In this document: positions 44,106-53,638 of the stretch, in pieces | Layout: each line of letters opens with the position of its first letter | Numbering within the stretch: position 1 is the stretch's first letter | Assembly (NCBI RefSeq): GCF_018224885.1 | Contig: NZ_JAGTXB010000011.1 | Coordinates: forward strand, 1-64,000 | DNA: 64,000 bases | Direction: 5' to 3' | From: Chitinophaga hostae | GTDB lineage: Bacteria; Bacteroidota; Bacteroidia; Chitinophagales; Chitinophagaceae | Notes under the pieces: generated by a model | Told to the model about the DNA's origin: nothing | The model's database searches: none | The model's input: only the letters and a program-made list of their open reading frames with translations | Program-made: the position numbers and the translations under genes

Positions 44106-44849
44106 TTATTTCTTTTTCAATGCGGCAGCGATTGCTTTTTCCGCCAGCGGTCCCATTACCTGGTAGCCTTCTTTATTGGGATGCACGCCATCGTAGGTAA
44201 GCGTCGATTTTAATCCCTTCTGTTCATCTGCCATAGCCGTGTAGTAATCAAGGTATACAAAACCATTTTTATCCGCGTAAGCTTTGATGCGCTGATTCAG
44301 ATCGGCAATTTTTCCAACCGGATCTAACCCTTTGTGCCATGGATAATCAAAAACGGGCAGCACAGACGACAGCACCACTTTTATCCCATTGGCACTGGCC
44401 AGTTCCGCCATGGATACGATATTGCCGAAGATGGTGGGAATGGGCGTATAGCCGGTATTGCCTGCAATATCGTTAGTACCCGCGAGGATTACTACTACTT
44501 TGGGATGCAGGTCAATCACGTCCGGACGGAAACGGATCAGCATCTGCGGCGTTGTTTGTCCGCTGATACCCCGGTTGATATATGGTTTGCCGGCAAAGAA
44601 ATCAGGGTTAAGATGACTCCAGCCGATCGTAATAGAATTTCCCATAAATACCACCCGTTGTTCGCCGGCTTTCGGCGCCTCCACTTTGGCATTATCATCG
44701 CTGAAACATTTTAAACAGGCCCAGTCCTGCTTCATCATCTCTTCATTCTTCTGTTTTTGTTTTGCATCTGCTTCGGCGGTATTCTGCGCCACCGCCGCGG
44801 TACCCAACATAGTAAATAATGCCAATAAAGGCCAGCTCAGTTTTTTCAT
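44106..44849 (-). CDS. Exported SGNH/GDSL hydrolase
   Basis: A 247-aa exported esterase-like protein: signal peptide 1-21, block I MGNSIT (Ser72), block II NRGISGQTT, block III GTNDIAGNTG and block V DGVHPNKEGY with Asp and His. Similar proteins are called PAF-acetylhydrolase-like or rhamnogalacturonan acetylesterase-like. It is divergent from the SusC gene, 246 nt apart, and may act on the same ligand. Confidence 0.88.
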   Translation of the reverse strand: MKKLSWPLLALFTMLGTAAVAQNTAEADAKQKQKNEEMMKQDWACLKCFSDDNAKVEAPKAGEQRVVFMGNSITIGWSHLNPDFFAGKPYINRGISGQTTPQMLIRFRPDVIDLHPKVVVILAGTNDIAGNTGYTPIPTIFGNIVSMAELASANGIKVVLSSVLPVFDYPWHKGLDPVGKIADLNQRIKAYADKNGFVYLDYYTAMADEQKGLKSTLTYDGVHPNKEGYQVMGPLAEKAIAAALKKK

Positions 44850-44984
44850 TTTTATTAATCGGGTTTATGTCTTTGTTTATTATCACATGAATACCCCAAA
44901 ATACTAAAAAAGCAATCAACACAAAAGCGATGCAGATAATATAATCCGTTTTTGCTTTGCGCCTTATGCTTTACGCCCCGCAAT

Positions 44985-45024
44985 ACAGGACAGTACAGGA
45001 TGGTACAGGACGCAACAGGACAGG
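44985..45024 (+). repeat. Four decamer repeats upstream of susC
   Basis: ACAGGA begins at 44985, 44995, 45005 and 45015, a tandem array with exactly 10-bp period (ACAGGACAGT, ACAGGATGGT, ACAGGACGCA, ACAGGACAGG). One helical turn spacing upstream of a SusC operon suggests a regulator site, but no binding protein is known. Confidence 0.7.
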
Positions 45025-45095
45025 AATTCATTATTCTTCCACTAAATTTATTTCCGTTAAGAATCGCCGTTTCATCACACATAATTCCACTCGTT

Positions 45096-48000
45096 ATGAT
45101 TAAAGCTTACATCCTTTATCGTAAAGGATCATCGGGTCTTGCACAATTTGGAGTATCCCTGTTATTGTTACTATTTACCGGCTCCGCTGTTCACGCTCAA
45201 AAAATTAATATTACCGGCCAACTCACAGATGCGGGCACCGGTGCTGCCCTACCCAGTGTTACTATCGGTATAAAAGGCAGCAGCCAGGGAACATTCAGCG
45301 ATGCCAATGGCAGGTACACTATTGCTGCCGCCGGTGCAGATTCTCTTGTTTTCAGTTTTATCGGGTACATTTCAAAAACCATTCATGTAGCCAACCGTAC
45401 CAAAATCAGCGTACAACTGGAGCCCAGCAATAAAGTGCTGAACCAGGTAGTGGTAGTAGGCTATGGTACCCAGCAAAAAAAGGATGTCACCGGGTCGGTC
45501 GGCATTGTTTCCATGAAAAACGTGAAAGACATGCCTGTAGCGGGTCCTGACCAGGCGTTGGCCGGACAGATTGCCGGTATACAGGTGAGTACTTCCAATG
45601 GTATTCCGGGCGGTGGCCCTCAGGTGCAGGTGCGCGGCATCGGTGCCGTAGGCGCCGGCAGCCAGCCATTGTACGTGGTGGATGGGTATCCGCTGGCCTC
45701 TTCTTCCGACCAGGTTTCTGATCCGATGAATGCCATCAATCCACAGGATATTGAATCTATGGCGGTATTGAAAGATGCCTCCGCCACCGCTATCTATGGC
45801 TCCAGGGGCGCCAACGGCGTGGTACTCATCACCACCAAACGGGGCAGCTCCGGTATTCCAGTAGTACAACTCTCCGCTAACTACGGTATCCAGCAGATTC
45901 CTCAAAAAGGACGTCCAAACCTGATGAACGCGCAGGAATTTGCGCAGTTCAGAAAAGAAGCGATCGGCGATAACATCAGGTTCACCGAACACCGGGAACC
46001 AACAGACGCGGATATTCCTGAAGCTTACCGTCATCCTGAACAACTCGGGGAAGGTACCAATTGGTTCAACGCTATTACCAGGGTAGCGCCTATGCAGGAT
46101 ATAAACCTCAGCGTAAGCGGCGGTACCGACAAAATCAGGACCTACATTTCCGCAGGTTATTATAACCAGGATGGCGTGGTGATCAATTCCGGTTACAAAC
46201 GTTTTTCCGTAAGAGCCAACGTAGATGCCAATCTCTCTGACCGTTTCAAAGTGGGCTTTAATGTGGCGCCTTCGTACACCACCCGCAAAGGGAACACCAA
46301 CGGAGAAGGAAGAGGAAACTACTTTGGTATTGCCAGCCCAATGGAGCCGGTATACAAACCTGATGGCAGCTACAACGCTTTTATCCAGAGTCCGGGTACA
46401 TTTGGCTTACCTAACCCGGTAATGTTCCTGAACGAAGTGGTGAACAGATCGAAGAGCACCCGTATCCTGTTTAATACTTACGGAGAATATGAAATCATCA
46501 AGAACCTGAAATTTAAATCAACTTTTAACGTAGACTACCAGGAAGGCAGCGGTGAATTCTTTGTACCTTCCACTATTGGTACTACCAACGCCGCTCCGCC
46601 CAGCATTCCTTCCGGCGGCTATATCAGCGGTAACTACCTGAACTGGCTAAACGAAAATACGCTCACCTACCAGTACAATACCGACAATGGCCATGCCTTT
46701 ACCGGTTTGCTGGGATATAGTGTACAGTCGCAGAAGGAACAATCTGTAGGTATCAATGCTGCCAACTACCCGGATGATGATATTAAAACCATCAATGGAG
46801 CCGCCACCCTCACTAATAATCCGGGTGTTACCGACAAGACTGAATGGGCTTTGTTGTCATATCTTGCCAGGATCAACTATGCGTATAAAGACAAATACCT
46901 GGTTACTGCTACCGTGAGAGCCGATGGTTCTTCCAGGTTCGGACCTGATAACCGCTGGGGTACCTTTCCGTCCGTAGCGCTGGGATGGCGTATTTCACAG
47001 GAAGACTTTATGAAAACCTCCCGCGTTTTCAGCGACCTGAAAATAAGAGCGTCCTATGGCTTCTCCGGCAACTTCAATATCGGTAACTATTCTTACATGA
47101 GCAATATCGGTACCAGCGATTATGTGCTGGGAGGTGCGCTGGTAGGCGGTCGTGTAATGAATACCTTAGGTAACCCGGGATTAGGCTGGGAAAAAATGCG
47201 GGAACTGAATATAGGCGTTGACGTTGGGTTGTGGAAAGACCGTGTTTACCTGACTATTGACGCCTACAAAAGGAATACCCAGGACCTGTTGTTAAATGTG
47301 GAAGTACCGCAGTCCAGCGGGTTTGGTACTGTAACAGAAAATAAAGGCGATATGGAGAACAAGGGCCTGGAAATCGGTATCTCCTCCCGCAATATTGAAA
47401 GCAAATCGCTGACCTGGACCACCAACTTCAATATTTCCTTTAACCGTAACAAAGTGCTGGCACTGGGAAAAGACAATGCGCCCATCTACTCCGGCAACTC
47501 CAGTGAAGGTAATCCTACCAACGTAAGTATGGTAGGTCAGCCCCTGGCCATGCTGTACGGATATGTATTTGACGGCATTTATCAGAACCAGGCCGAAGTA
47601 GATAAAGGTCCTGCTTTTCCAGGCGCGATTCCCGGTAATATCCGTTTCAAAGACATCAACGGTAACGGTGTTATTAATCCGCGGGAAGACTTTGCCATCA
47701 TTGGCAATCCGTACCCGGATTTTAACTGGGGCTTAACCAATATCCTCAACTACAAAAAATTTGATCTGCGGGTATTGGTCGTTGGGTCCATGGGGGCAGA
47801 CCGTTTACATGCCACCAACGACTACAACGGCAATATTGACGGCGTATTCAATGTAAGAAAAGATGTAGCTGACAGGTGGAGATCCGAATCCAATCCGGGC
47901 AACGGGAAAGTGCCTACCACTAATGGTTCCGGACGTGGCAGGGTAATGTACCGCGACGTAAGTTCCCTGACGGTAGAAAAAAATAACTATGCATGGGTAA

Positions 48001-48224
48001 AGAATATTACGTTGGGTTATGCCATTCCGAAATTTGGATTTGTACAGAGTGCGAGAGTATATGTAAGTGTGCAGAATGCCATCCTGTTTACCAAATACAG
48101 CGGTAACCCGGAAGTAACCAATTACCTCGGTAAAGGAGGCAGTGGTGCGCTGGTGCCCGGTATCGACTATTCCAGCTACCCGGTACCAAGAATTTATTCA
48201 CTCGGCGCCAACCTCTCCTTTTAA
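45096..48224 (+). CDS. SusC/RagA-family TonB-linked outer-membrane transporter
   Basis: A 1042-aa outer-membrane transporter that imports a glycan or glycoside with its SusD partner. Signal peptide (VSLLLLLFTGSAVHAQ), carboxypeptidase-regulatory-like domain (ITGQLTDAGTGAALPSVTIG, about 32-105), SusC signature VVVVGYGTQQKKDVTGSV (about 118-135), plug (VRGIGAVGAGSQPLYVVDG), and a beta-barrel with the final YPVPRIYSLGANLSF. The frame is open 48 codons upstream through the decamer repeats, but the signal peptide begins at the ATG used. First gene of the oxidative glycoside locus. Confidence 0.95.
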   Translation: MIKAYILYRKGSSGLAQFGVSLLLLLFTGSAVHAQKINITGQLTDAGTGAALPSVTIGIKGSSQGTFSDANGRYTIAAAGADSLVFSFIGYISKTIHVANRTKISVQLEPSNKVLNQVVVVGYGTQQKKDVTGSVGIVSMKNVKDMPVAGPDQALAGQIAGIQVSTSNGIPGGGPQVQVRGIGAVGAGSQPLYVVDGYPLASSSDQVSDPMNAINPQDIESMAVLKDASATAIYGSRGANGVVLITTKRGSSGIPVVQLSANYGIQQIPQKGRPNLMNAQEFAQFRKEAIGDNIRFTEHREPTDADIPEAYRHPEQLGEGTNWFNAITRVAPMQDINLSVSGGTDKIRTYISAGYYNQDGVVINSGYKRFSVRANVDANLSDRFKVGFNVAPSYTTRKGNTNGEGRGNYFGIASPMEPVYKPDGSYNAFIQSPGTFGLPNPVMFLNEVVNRSKSTRILFNTYGEYEIIKNLKFKSTFNVDYQEGSGEFFVPSTIGTTNAAPPSIPSGGYISGNYLNWLNENTLTYQYNTDNGHAFTGLLGYSVQSQKEQSVGINAANYPDDDIKTINGAATLTNNPGVTDKTEWALLSYLARINYAYKDKYLVTATVRADGSSRFGPDNRWGTFPSVALGWRISQEDFMKTSRVFSDLKIRASYGFSGNFNIGNYSYMSNIGTSDYVLGGALVGGRVMNTLGNPGLGWEKMRELNIGVDVGLWKDRVYLTIDAYKRNTQDLLLNVEVPQSSGFGTVTENKGDMENKGLEIGISSRNIESKSLTWTTNFNISFNRNKVLALGKDNAPIYSGNSSEGNPTNVSMVGQPLAMLYGYVFDGIYQNQAEVDKGPAFPGAIPGNIRFKDINGNGVINPREDFAIIGNPYPDFNWGLTNILNYKKFDLRVLVVGSMGADRLHATNDYNGNIDGVFNVRKDVADRWRSESNPGNGKVPTTNGSGRGRVMYRDVSSLTVEKNNYAWVKNITLGYAIPKFGFVQSARVYVSVQNAILFTKYSGNPEVTNYLGKGGSGALVPGIDYSSYPVPRIYSLGANLSF

Positions 48225-48248
48225 TTCAGCTCCTAAAAGTATAGCAAC

Positions 48249-49730
48249 ATGAAAACGAAAATAACCTGTATCGCACTTTTAGCGATCGCACTGAATGGAT
48301 GTAACAATATGCTGGATGTAAAACCGAATTCCTTTTCCAGCGGATCAAATTATTATACCTCCGAGGCGCAGGTATTGCGGGCGGTAAACGGCTGCTATGG
48401 CCTGATGCAGGAGCTGTATACCGGCGACTACTGGTCGATGTCTGAAATGAGAGCGGATAACACCAACTACCAGTATGATGAAAGTGACCGCGGCGCGCAA
48501 CAGCGGGAGGAAATCGACGAGTTCCTGCTCACGCCTACCAACAACTACGTGAATAATGTGTGGTCGCAATTATACCGGAACATACAGCAAACAAATGTGA
48601 TTCTTACCCGCATTGATGCAGTAAAATTTGCAAACGAGACAACTAAAAAACAATATACCGGTGAAGCCAAATTTATCCGGGCCCTCTACTACTTTCACCT
48701 GGTGCGTCTTTTCGGCGGTGTGCCACTGTTGGTGAAAGAAGTGGCAGGTCCGGAAGAGGCTTCCACGCCAAAGAAAGCAAGCGTTGCGGAAGTATATGCA
48801 CAGATTATTGCAGATGCTACGGATGCTGCAGCCAACCTCCCGGCCACCTATAGCAGCAACGAAACCGGCAGGGCTACCAAAGGCGCTGCGCTAACATTGC
48901 TGGGTGATGTGTATATGACCATGAAGGATTATCCCAAAGCTGTTAGCACCTTGCAACAGGTAGTAACGTTGAACTATTCGCTGGTAGATAATTATGCGGA
49001 TAATTTTGATCCGGCAAAAAAGAATAATACTGAATCTGTTTTCGCGGTGCAGTACAACTCCGGTATTGAAACAGAAAGCAGCAATTTCATCTTTGTGTTT
49101 GGTCCCCGTAACGGGAAAAAAGACCTGACAGGTTTTAATGGTAACCTGGGTGGCAATAACATGCCCACCCCAAGTATTGTAAACGCGTATGAAGCAAAAG
49201 ATAAAAGGAAGGATGCTTCTATCCTGATGTATGACAGTCCTACCAATACGGCATTCGCAGAGTCTGTTGCTTTTGGGGGTAAATTACCGCTGATCAGGAA
49301 ATTTTATCATCCGCCCTATGCGCTGGATGGCCGTGCCAACGAAAACTGGCCGGTATACCGCTACTCACAGGTATTGCTGATGCTGGCAGAAGCCATCAAT
49401 GAAACCGGCAACGGGGATCCGCTGCAGTATATTAACCCGGTACGTAAACGTGCGGGGCTTGATCCGCTGCCCGCGCTGGCCCAGCCTGCTTTCCGTGACA
49501 CCGTATTTCACGAGCAACGGGTAGAACTGGCCTTTGAAGATCAGCGCTGGTACCAGCTGTTGCGCACCGGTAAAGCCGTATCAGTGATGACGGCCCATGG
49601 TATAGCGGAGAAAAAACGGCTAACGAGACTTAGCCCGGCCTCCTACAACATACAGCCGTACCAGTTACTGTATCCTATTCCTGAAAGAGAAATACGACTG
49701 AATAAATTTGAACAAAATACCGGTTGGTAA
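48249..49730 (+). CDS. SusD/RagB-family surface glycan-binding lipoprotein
   Basis: A 493-aa lipoprotein (lipobox ALNGC near residue 18) that captures a glycan at the cell surface and closes the SusC channel. TPR-like blocks are visible (YTGEAKFIRALYYFHLVRLFGGVPL, TKGAALTLLGDVYMTMKDY) and the C-terminal SusD domain (RYSQVLLMLAEAINETGNG, FHEQRVELAFEDQRWYQL). Pairs with the SusC gene 24 nt upstream. Confidence 0.95.
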   Translation: MKTKITCIALLAIALNGCNNMLDVKPNSFSSGSNYYTSEAQVLRAVNGCYGLMQELYTGDYWSMSEMRADNTNYQYDESDRGAQQREEIDEFLLTPTNNYVNNVWSQLYRNIQQTNVILTRIDAVKFANETTKKQYTGEAKFIRALYYFHLVRLFGGVPLLVKEVAGPEEASTPKKASVAEVYAQIIADATDAAANLPATYSSNETGRATKGAALTLLGDVYMTMKDYPKAVSTLQQVVTLNYSLVDNYADNFDPAKKNNTESVFAVQYNSGIETESSNFIFVFGPRNGKKDLTGFNGNLGGNNMPTPSIVNAYEAKDKRKDASILMYDSPTNTAFAESVAFGGKLPLIRKFYHPPYALDGRANENWPVYRYSQVLLMLAEAINETGNGDPLQYINPVRKRAGLDPLPALAQPAFRDTVFHEQRVELAFEDQRWYQLLRTGKAVSVMTAHGIAEKKRLTRLSPASYNIQPYQLLYPIPEREIRLNKFEQNTGW

Positions 49731-49831
49731 AAAAAGTAAAAAAAATGAGGAAACGTTTGCTATATTACTACAGCTATAGCGCGCGACCCATTCCAATAGT
49801 ATCATCTCAGGAACTCATTCAAGAATATATT

Positions 49832-52525
49832 ATGACCACGTTCAAAAAAAGACCATTCAGGCTGCTGCTGCTTATTTCCGCCGTTTTCGCCACAGGAGTG
49901 GCCTGCAATAACGGGAACGACTCTACGTCAAATGAAAAAGCAACCGGAAACCCGAAAATTGATGCGCTGAAACTACCTGATAATTTTAAGGCAGAACGGT
50001 TGTACAGTCCAGGCGACAACAAACAGGGCTCCTGGGTATCCATGACCTTTGATAACAAAGGCCGTATGATTGTATCCGATCAGTACGGATTTCTTTACCG
50101 GCTTCAGCTGCCTGCCGTAGGTGAGGATTCGGCTAAACTGAAAATTGAAAAGCTGGACATCGGCAAGGATACCTCGACCCAGAAAGTATCCATGGGTTAT
50201 GCGCAAGGATTGCTCTATGCGTTTAATAGTCTGTATGTAATGGTGAACCACAACAGCGACGAACGCTTTGAAAAAGGCAGTGGTTTGTATCGTTTACAGG
50301 ACACAGACGGTGACGATCAGTTTGATAAAATTACATTGATAAAAGCCCTGGAGGGTGAAGGCGAGCATGGCCCGCACAGCATTGTGCTGGCGCCCGACGG
50401 TCAATCCATCTATGTGATTGCCGGGAACTTCACCAAAATCCCGGAGATGAACCGCTACCGCGTGCCCATGTCTACCAACATCGACAATATACTGCCCTTT
50501 ATCAAAGACCCTAACGGTCACGATAATACGGTGAATACACATGGCGGATGGATTGCGCATATTGATTCCACCGGTTCCAACTGGGAGCTGATCAGCTCCG
50601 GTTACCGCAATCCTTTTGACCTTACCTTTAATGATGCCGGTGATATGTTCACCTACGATTCTGATATGGAATGGGACTTTGGCACTCCCTGGTACCGTCC
50701 TACCCGTATTTGCCAGGTCACCAGCGGCAGTGAATACGGATGGCGCCCGGGTACTGAAAAATGGTCGCCCGCCTACCCTGATAATTTACCGCCGTTGTTA
50801 AATATAGGTCAGGGCTCTCCTACCAACCTGATTTATGGAGGCAAAGCAAGGTTCCCGGAAAAATACCGCAAGTCATTATTTGCATTTGACTGGAGCTTTG
50901 GAATTATTTATGCGATCAGCCTGCAGCCGGATGGTGCTTCCTACAAAGCGAGTGCTGAGGAATTTCTTTCCGGTTCCCCATTGCCGTTAACAGATGGTGT
51001 GATTGGTCCTGATGGCGCATTATATTTCCTTACAGGCGGCCGCAGACTGGAATCAGATCTCTATCGCGTTTATTACAAAGACAATAAAGAAAGCAACGAA
51101 CCACTGGCCGCCGCTGCACCTACTGCAGGCGCCGATATCCGCAGAAAGCTGGAAGCGTACCATGGCGGGCCTAAAGAAGGCGCTGTTGATTTTGCCTGGC
51201 CTTACCTGAAAAATGAAGACCGCTTTGTGCGTTTCGCTGCAAGAATAGCGATTGAAAATCAGCCGGTGAGCCAGTGGCAGAATAAGCTTTTGCAGGAAAA
51301 AGATCCACAAACATTGATACAGGGTACTATTGCGCTGGCCCGTCAGGGTAAGGAAGATGTGAAGAAACTGTTGCTTCCCCAGCTGATGACGATCAACTAC
51401 CAGCAGCTGTCCGCATCGCAGCAGATAGACCTGTTGCGCGCCTTTGAACTGGTGTTTGTGCGCATGGGTAAACCGGATGCAGGCTTATCCGCACAGGTAG
51501 CAGCCTATCTTGATCCGCAGTATCCTGCAAACGATAATGACCTGAACAGATCACTGAGTAAGGTACTGGTATACCTCAATGCGCCGAAGGCGGTAGAAAA
51601 AACCATGGCCTTACTGGCGGTAGCTAAAGATGATACGGCTGCACAAAAAACAGCGATGCAATCGGCGGATCTTATCCTGCGCAACCCGCAGTACGGACTG
51701 GATATTGCCGGCATGTTGTCAAAAATGCCGCCTTTACAGCAAACCTGGTATGCAACGGTATTAAGCCAGGCGAAGAACGGCTGGACGCCTGCATTACAGG
51801 ATGCCTATTTCAAATGGTTCTATCACGCATTTACTTTTAAAGGCGGTCATAGTTTTATTGGCTTTATTAACGGTGCGCGGAAAAATGCGCTGGCTAATGT
51901 GCCTAAAAATGAGTTCGCACATTTCAACCAGCTCTCCGGCGATTCATTGTTGAACAGCGGCGGTAACCTGGCGCAGGGATTCCCGCAGCCACAGGGGCCG
52001 GGCAGGCGCTGGAAACTGGAGGAGGCGGTAAAGGTGGTGGATAGTGGTTTAACCAATCGCAACTTTGAACAGGGCCGGGCCATGTTTGCCACGTCGTTGT
52101 GCAGTTCCTGTCATGGTATGCGTGGCGAAGGCGGCGTTGCCGGTCCCGATCTAACGCAATTGGGTACACGCTTTTCTACCAAAGATATCCTGGAGGCAAT
52201 TATTGATCCGAGCAAAACTATTTCTGACCAGTATGCCGCTACCGTGTTTTCGTTGAAAAACGGGGGGTCCGTATTGGGCCGGCTGGTAAGCCAGGACAAA
52301 GATAAATATGTGATTTCGCAGAATCCTTTTGCCCCAACAGAGCAGCGTGAGTTGCTGAAGAAAGATGTGGCCGGCACCAAAACATCTACCGTTTCCGTGA
52401 TGTTGCCGGGATTGATTAACCGCCTGAATGAAGAAGAGCTGCGTGACCTGGTGGCTTATCTGAAGAGCGGTGGCAACAAAGGGGATTCAGTTTTCCTGCA
52501 GGTAAAGCAGCTGGGCAGTAAATAA
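49832..52525 (+). CDS. Propeller-HEAT-cytochrome c lipoprotein, sugar-dehydrogenase-like
   Basis: An 897-aa lipoprotein (lipobox VACNN). Residues ~45-440 form a beta-propeller of the PQQ-dependent-dehydrogenase-like/PVC-type fold (GYRNPFDLTFNDAGDMFTYD, GPDGALYFLTGG); the next part (~450-700) has helical, HEAT-like repeats; residues ~740-897 form a cytochrome c with CSSCHG at 757-762. Such proteins oxidise a sugar in the periplasm and pass electrons to the heme. The start is at the ATG before the signal peptide; an upstream in-frame ATG overlaps susD. Cofactor and substrate are unknown. Confidence 0.82.
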   Translation: MTTFKKRPFRLLLLISAVFATGVACNNGNDSTSNEKATGNPKIDALKLPDNFKAERLYSPGDNKQGSWVSMTFDNKGRMIVSDQYGFLYRLQLPAVGEDSAKLKIEKLDIGKDTSTQKVSMGYAQGLLYAFNSLYVMVNHNSDERFEKGSGLYRLQDTDGDDQFDKITLIKALEGEGEHGPHSIVLAPDGQSIYVIAGNFTKIPEMNRYRVPMSTNIDNILPFIKDPNGHDNTVNTHGGWIAHIDSTGSNWELISSGYRNPFDLTFNDAGDMFTYDSDMEWDFGTPWYRPTRICQVTSGSEYGWRPGTEKWSPAYPDNLPPLLNIGQGSPTNLIYGGKARFPEKYRKSLFAFDWSFGIIYAISLQPDGASYKASAEEFLSGSPLPLTDGVIGPDGALYFLTGGRRLESDLYRVYYKDNKESNEPLAAAAPTAGADIRRKLEAYHGGPKEGAVDFAWPYLKNEDRFVRFAARIAIENQPVSQWQNKLLQEKDPQTLIQGTIALARQGKEDVKKLLLPQLMTINYQQLSASQQIDLLRAFELVFVRMGKPDAGLSAQVAAYLDPQYPANDNDLNRSLSKVLVYLNAPKAVEKTMALLAVAKDDTAAQKTAMQSADLILRNPQYGLDIAGMLSKMPPLQQTWYATVLSQAKNGWTPALQDAYFKWFYHAFTFKGGHSFIGFINGARKNALANVPKNEFAHFNQLSGDSLLNSGGNLAQGFPQPQGPGRRWKLEEAVKVVDSGLTNRNFEQGRAMFATSLCSSCHGMRGEGGVAGPDLTQLGTRFSTKDILEAIIDPSKTISDQYAATVFSLKNGGSVLGRLVSQDKDKYVISQNPFAPTEQRELLKKDVAGTKTSTVSVMLPGLINRLNEEELRDLVAYLKSGGNKGDSVFLQVKQLGSK

Positions 52526-52554
52526 TATTTTTTTGAGAGATAAATAACGCGCGG

Positions 52555-53634
52555 ATGGATATTACCAAACAGCCATGGCATCATAAGCTCTCCCATCATT
52601 TACAGTTGGGCGGCATAGAAACGGCAGTGCTGGACAACGGGCCCGGCAGGGGCACCCGTATTGCCTGGGTCAATACCGGTACCGGTTTAAGATACAAAGT
52701 AGTAATTGACCGGGCGATGGATATTGCAGATGCGTTTTATAACCAGCATAGCCTGGCCTGGATAAGCCATGCGGGCGTTACGGCGCCGGAAAGAATTACT
52801 GACAAAGGTTTGGACTGGCTCCAAACCTTTGGCGGTGGATTGATGACTACCTGTGGCCTATCACATGTAGGCGGTCCCGAGTCAGACGAGTACGGCGAAC
52901 GGGGCTTGCATGGCCCGATCAGCAATACGCCGGCGGAGATCATTTCCATCATCCAACCCGATCCTGCCAACGGGCAGCTCGATATGAGCATTACCGGTAT
53001 CATGCACCAGGTGCGGGCGTTGGGACCACAGCTGATGTTAAAACGCACCATTTCCGGAACGCTTGGCCAGGCGGGTATCCGCGTGCATGATGAGGTGATC
53101 AACAGGGGGAATACCACTGCCCCGCATATGCTGCTATATCATTTCAATTTTGGGTGGCCGCTGGTAAATGAAGGGGCGGATATCTGCTGGGAGGGCGATT
53201 GGCGCTCCAGGGCAGGCAACCCGGATCACATCTTCCGGCAGGATAATAACTACAAAAAATGTATGGCTCCGCTGGACAGCCATGCCGGCGGCGGTGAAGA
53301 AGCCGCCATCATTGATATTGCCGCCGATGCCCGCGGCTGGTGCGTATGCGGAGTGCATAACGCCGACCTGGGACTGGCGGTATCGCTCCGGTTTAAAAAA
53401 CAACAACTTCCAGTGCTCACCAACTGGCAGCACTGGGGCAAAGGCGAATATGTGATGGGCCTGGAACCCGGTACCCATCCACCTACTGGACAGGCAAAAG
53501 CCCGTGAAGACGGTACGCTGATCCTGCTGGGCCCTGGCGAAAGCAGGAGCTATGAATTGCAGATAGACGTATTGCATACCGGCGAACAAATCAAACAATT
53601 TCAAACTGATCTTTCATCATCCATACATCATTAA
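52555..53634 (+). CDS. DUF4432 (aldose 1-epimerase-like) protein
   Basis: A 359-aa protein of the galactose-mutarotase-like fold with DUF4432 features: YKVVIDRAMDIADAFYN, WISHAGVTAPERI, GLMTTCGLSHVGGP, and HGPISNTPAE. Family members may equilibrate anomers or epimerise keto sugars. Located between the cytochrome gene (29-nt gap) and the cupin gene (4-nt gap), so clearly co-transcribed. Cytosolic, without signal peptide. Specific reaction unknown. Confidence 0.82.
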   Translation: MDITKQPWHHKLSHHLQLGGIETAVLDNGPGRGTRIAWVNTGTGLRYKVVIDRAMDIADAFYNQHSLAWISHAGVTAPERITDKGLDWLQTFGGGLMTTCGLSHVGGPESDEYGERGLHGPISNTPAEIISIIQPDPANGQLDMSITGIMHQVRALGPQLMLKRTISGTLGQAGIRVHDEVINRGNTTAPHMLLYHFNFGWPLVNEGADICWEGDWRSRAGNPDHIFRQDNNYKKCMAPLDSHAGGGEEAAIIDIAADARGWCVCGVHNADLGLAVSLRFKKQQLPVLTNWQHWGKGEYVMGLEPGTHPPTGQAKAREDGTLILLGPGESRSYELQIDVLHTGEQIKQFQTDLSSSIHH

Positions 53635-53638
53635 AGCC

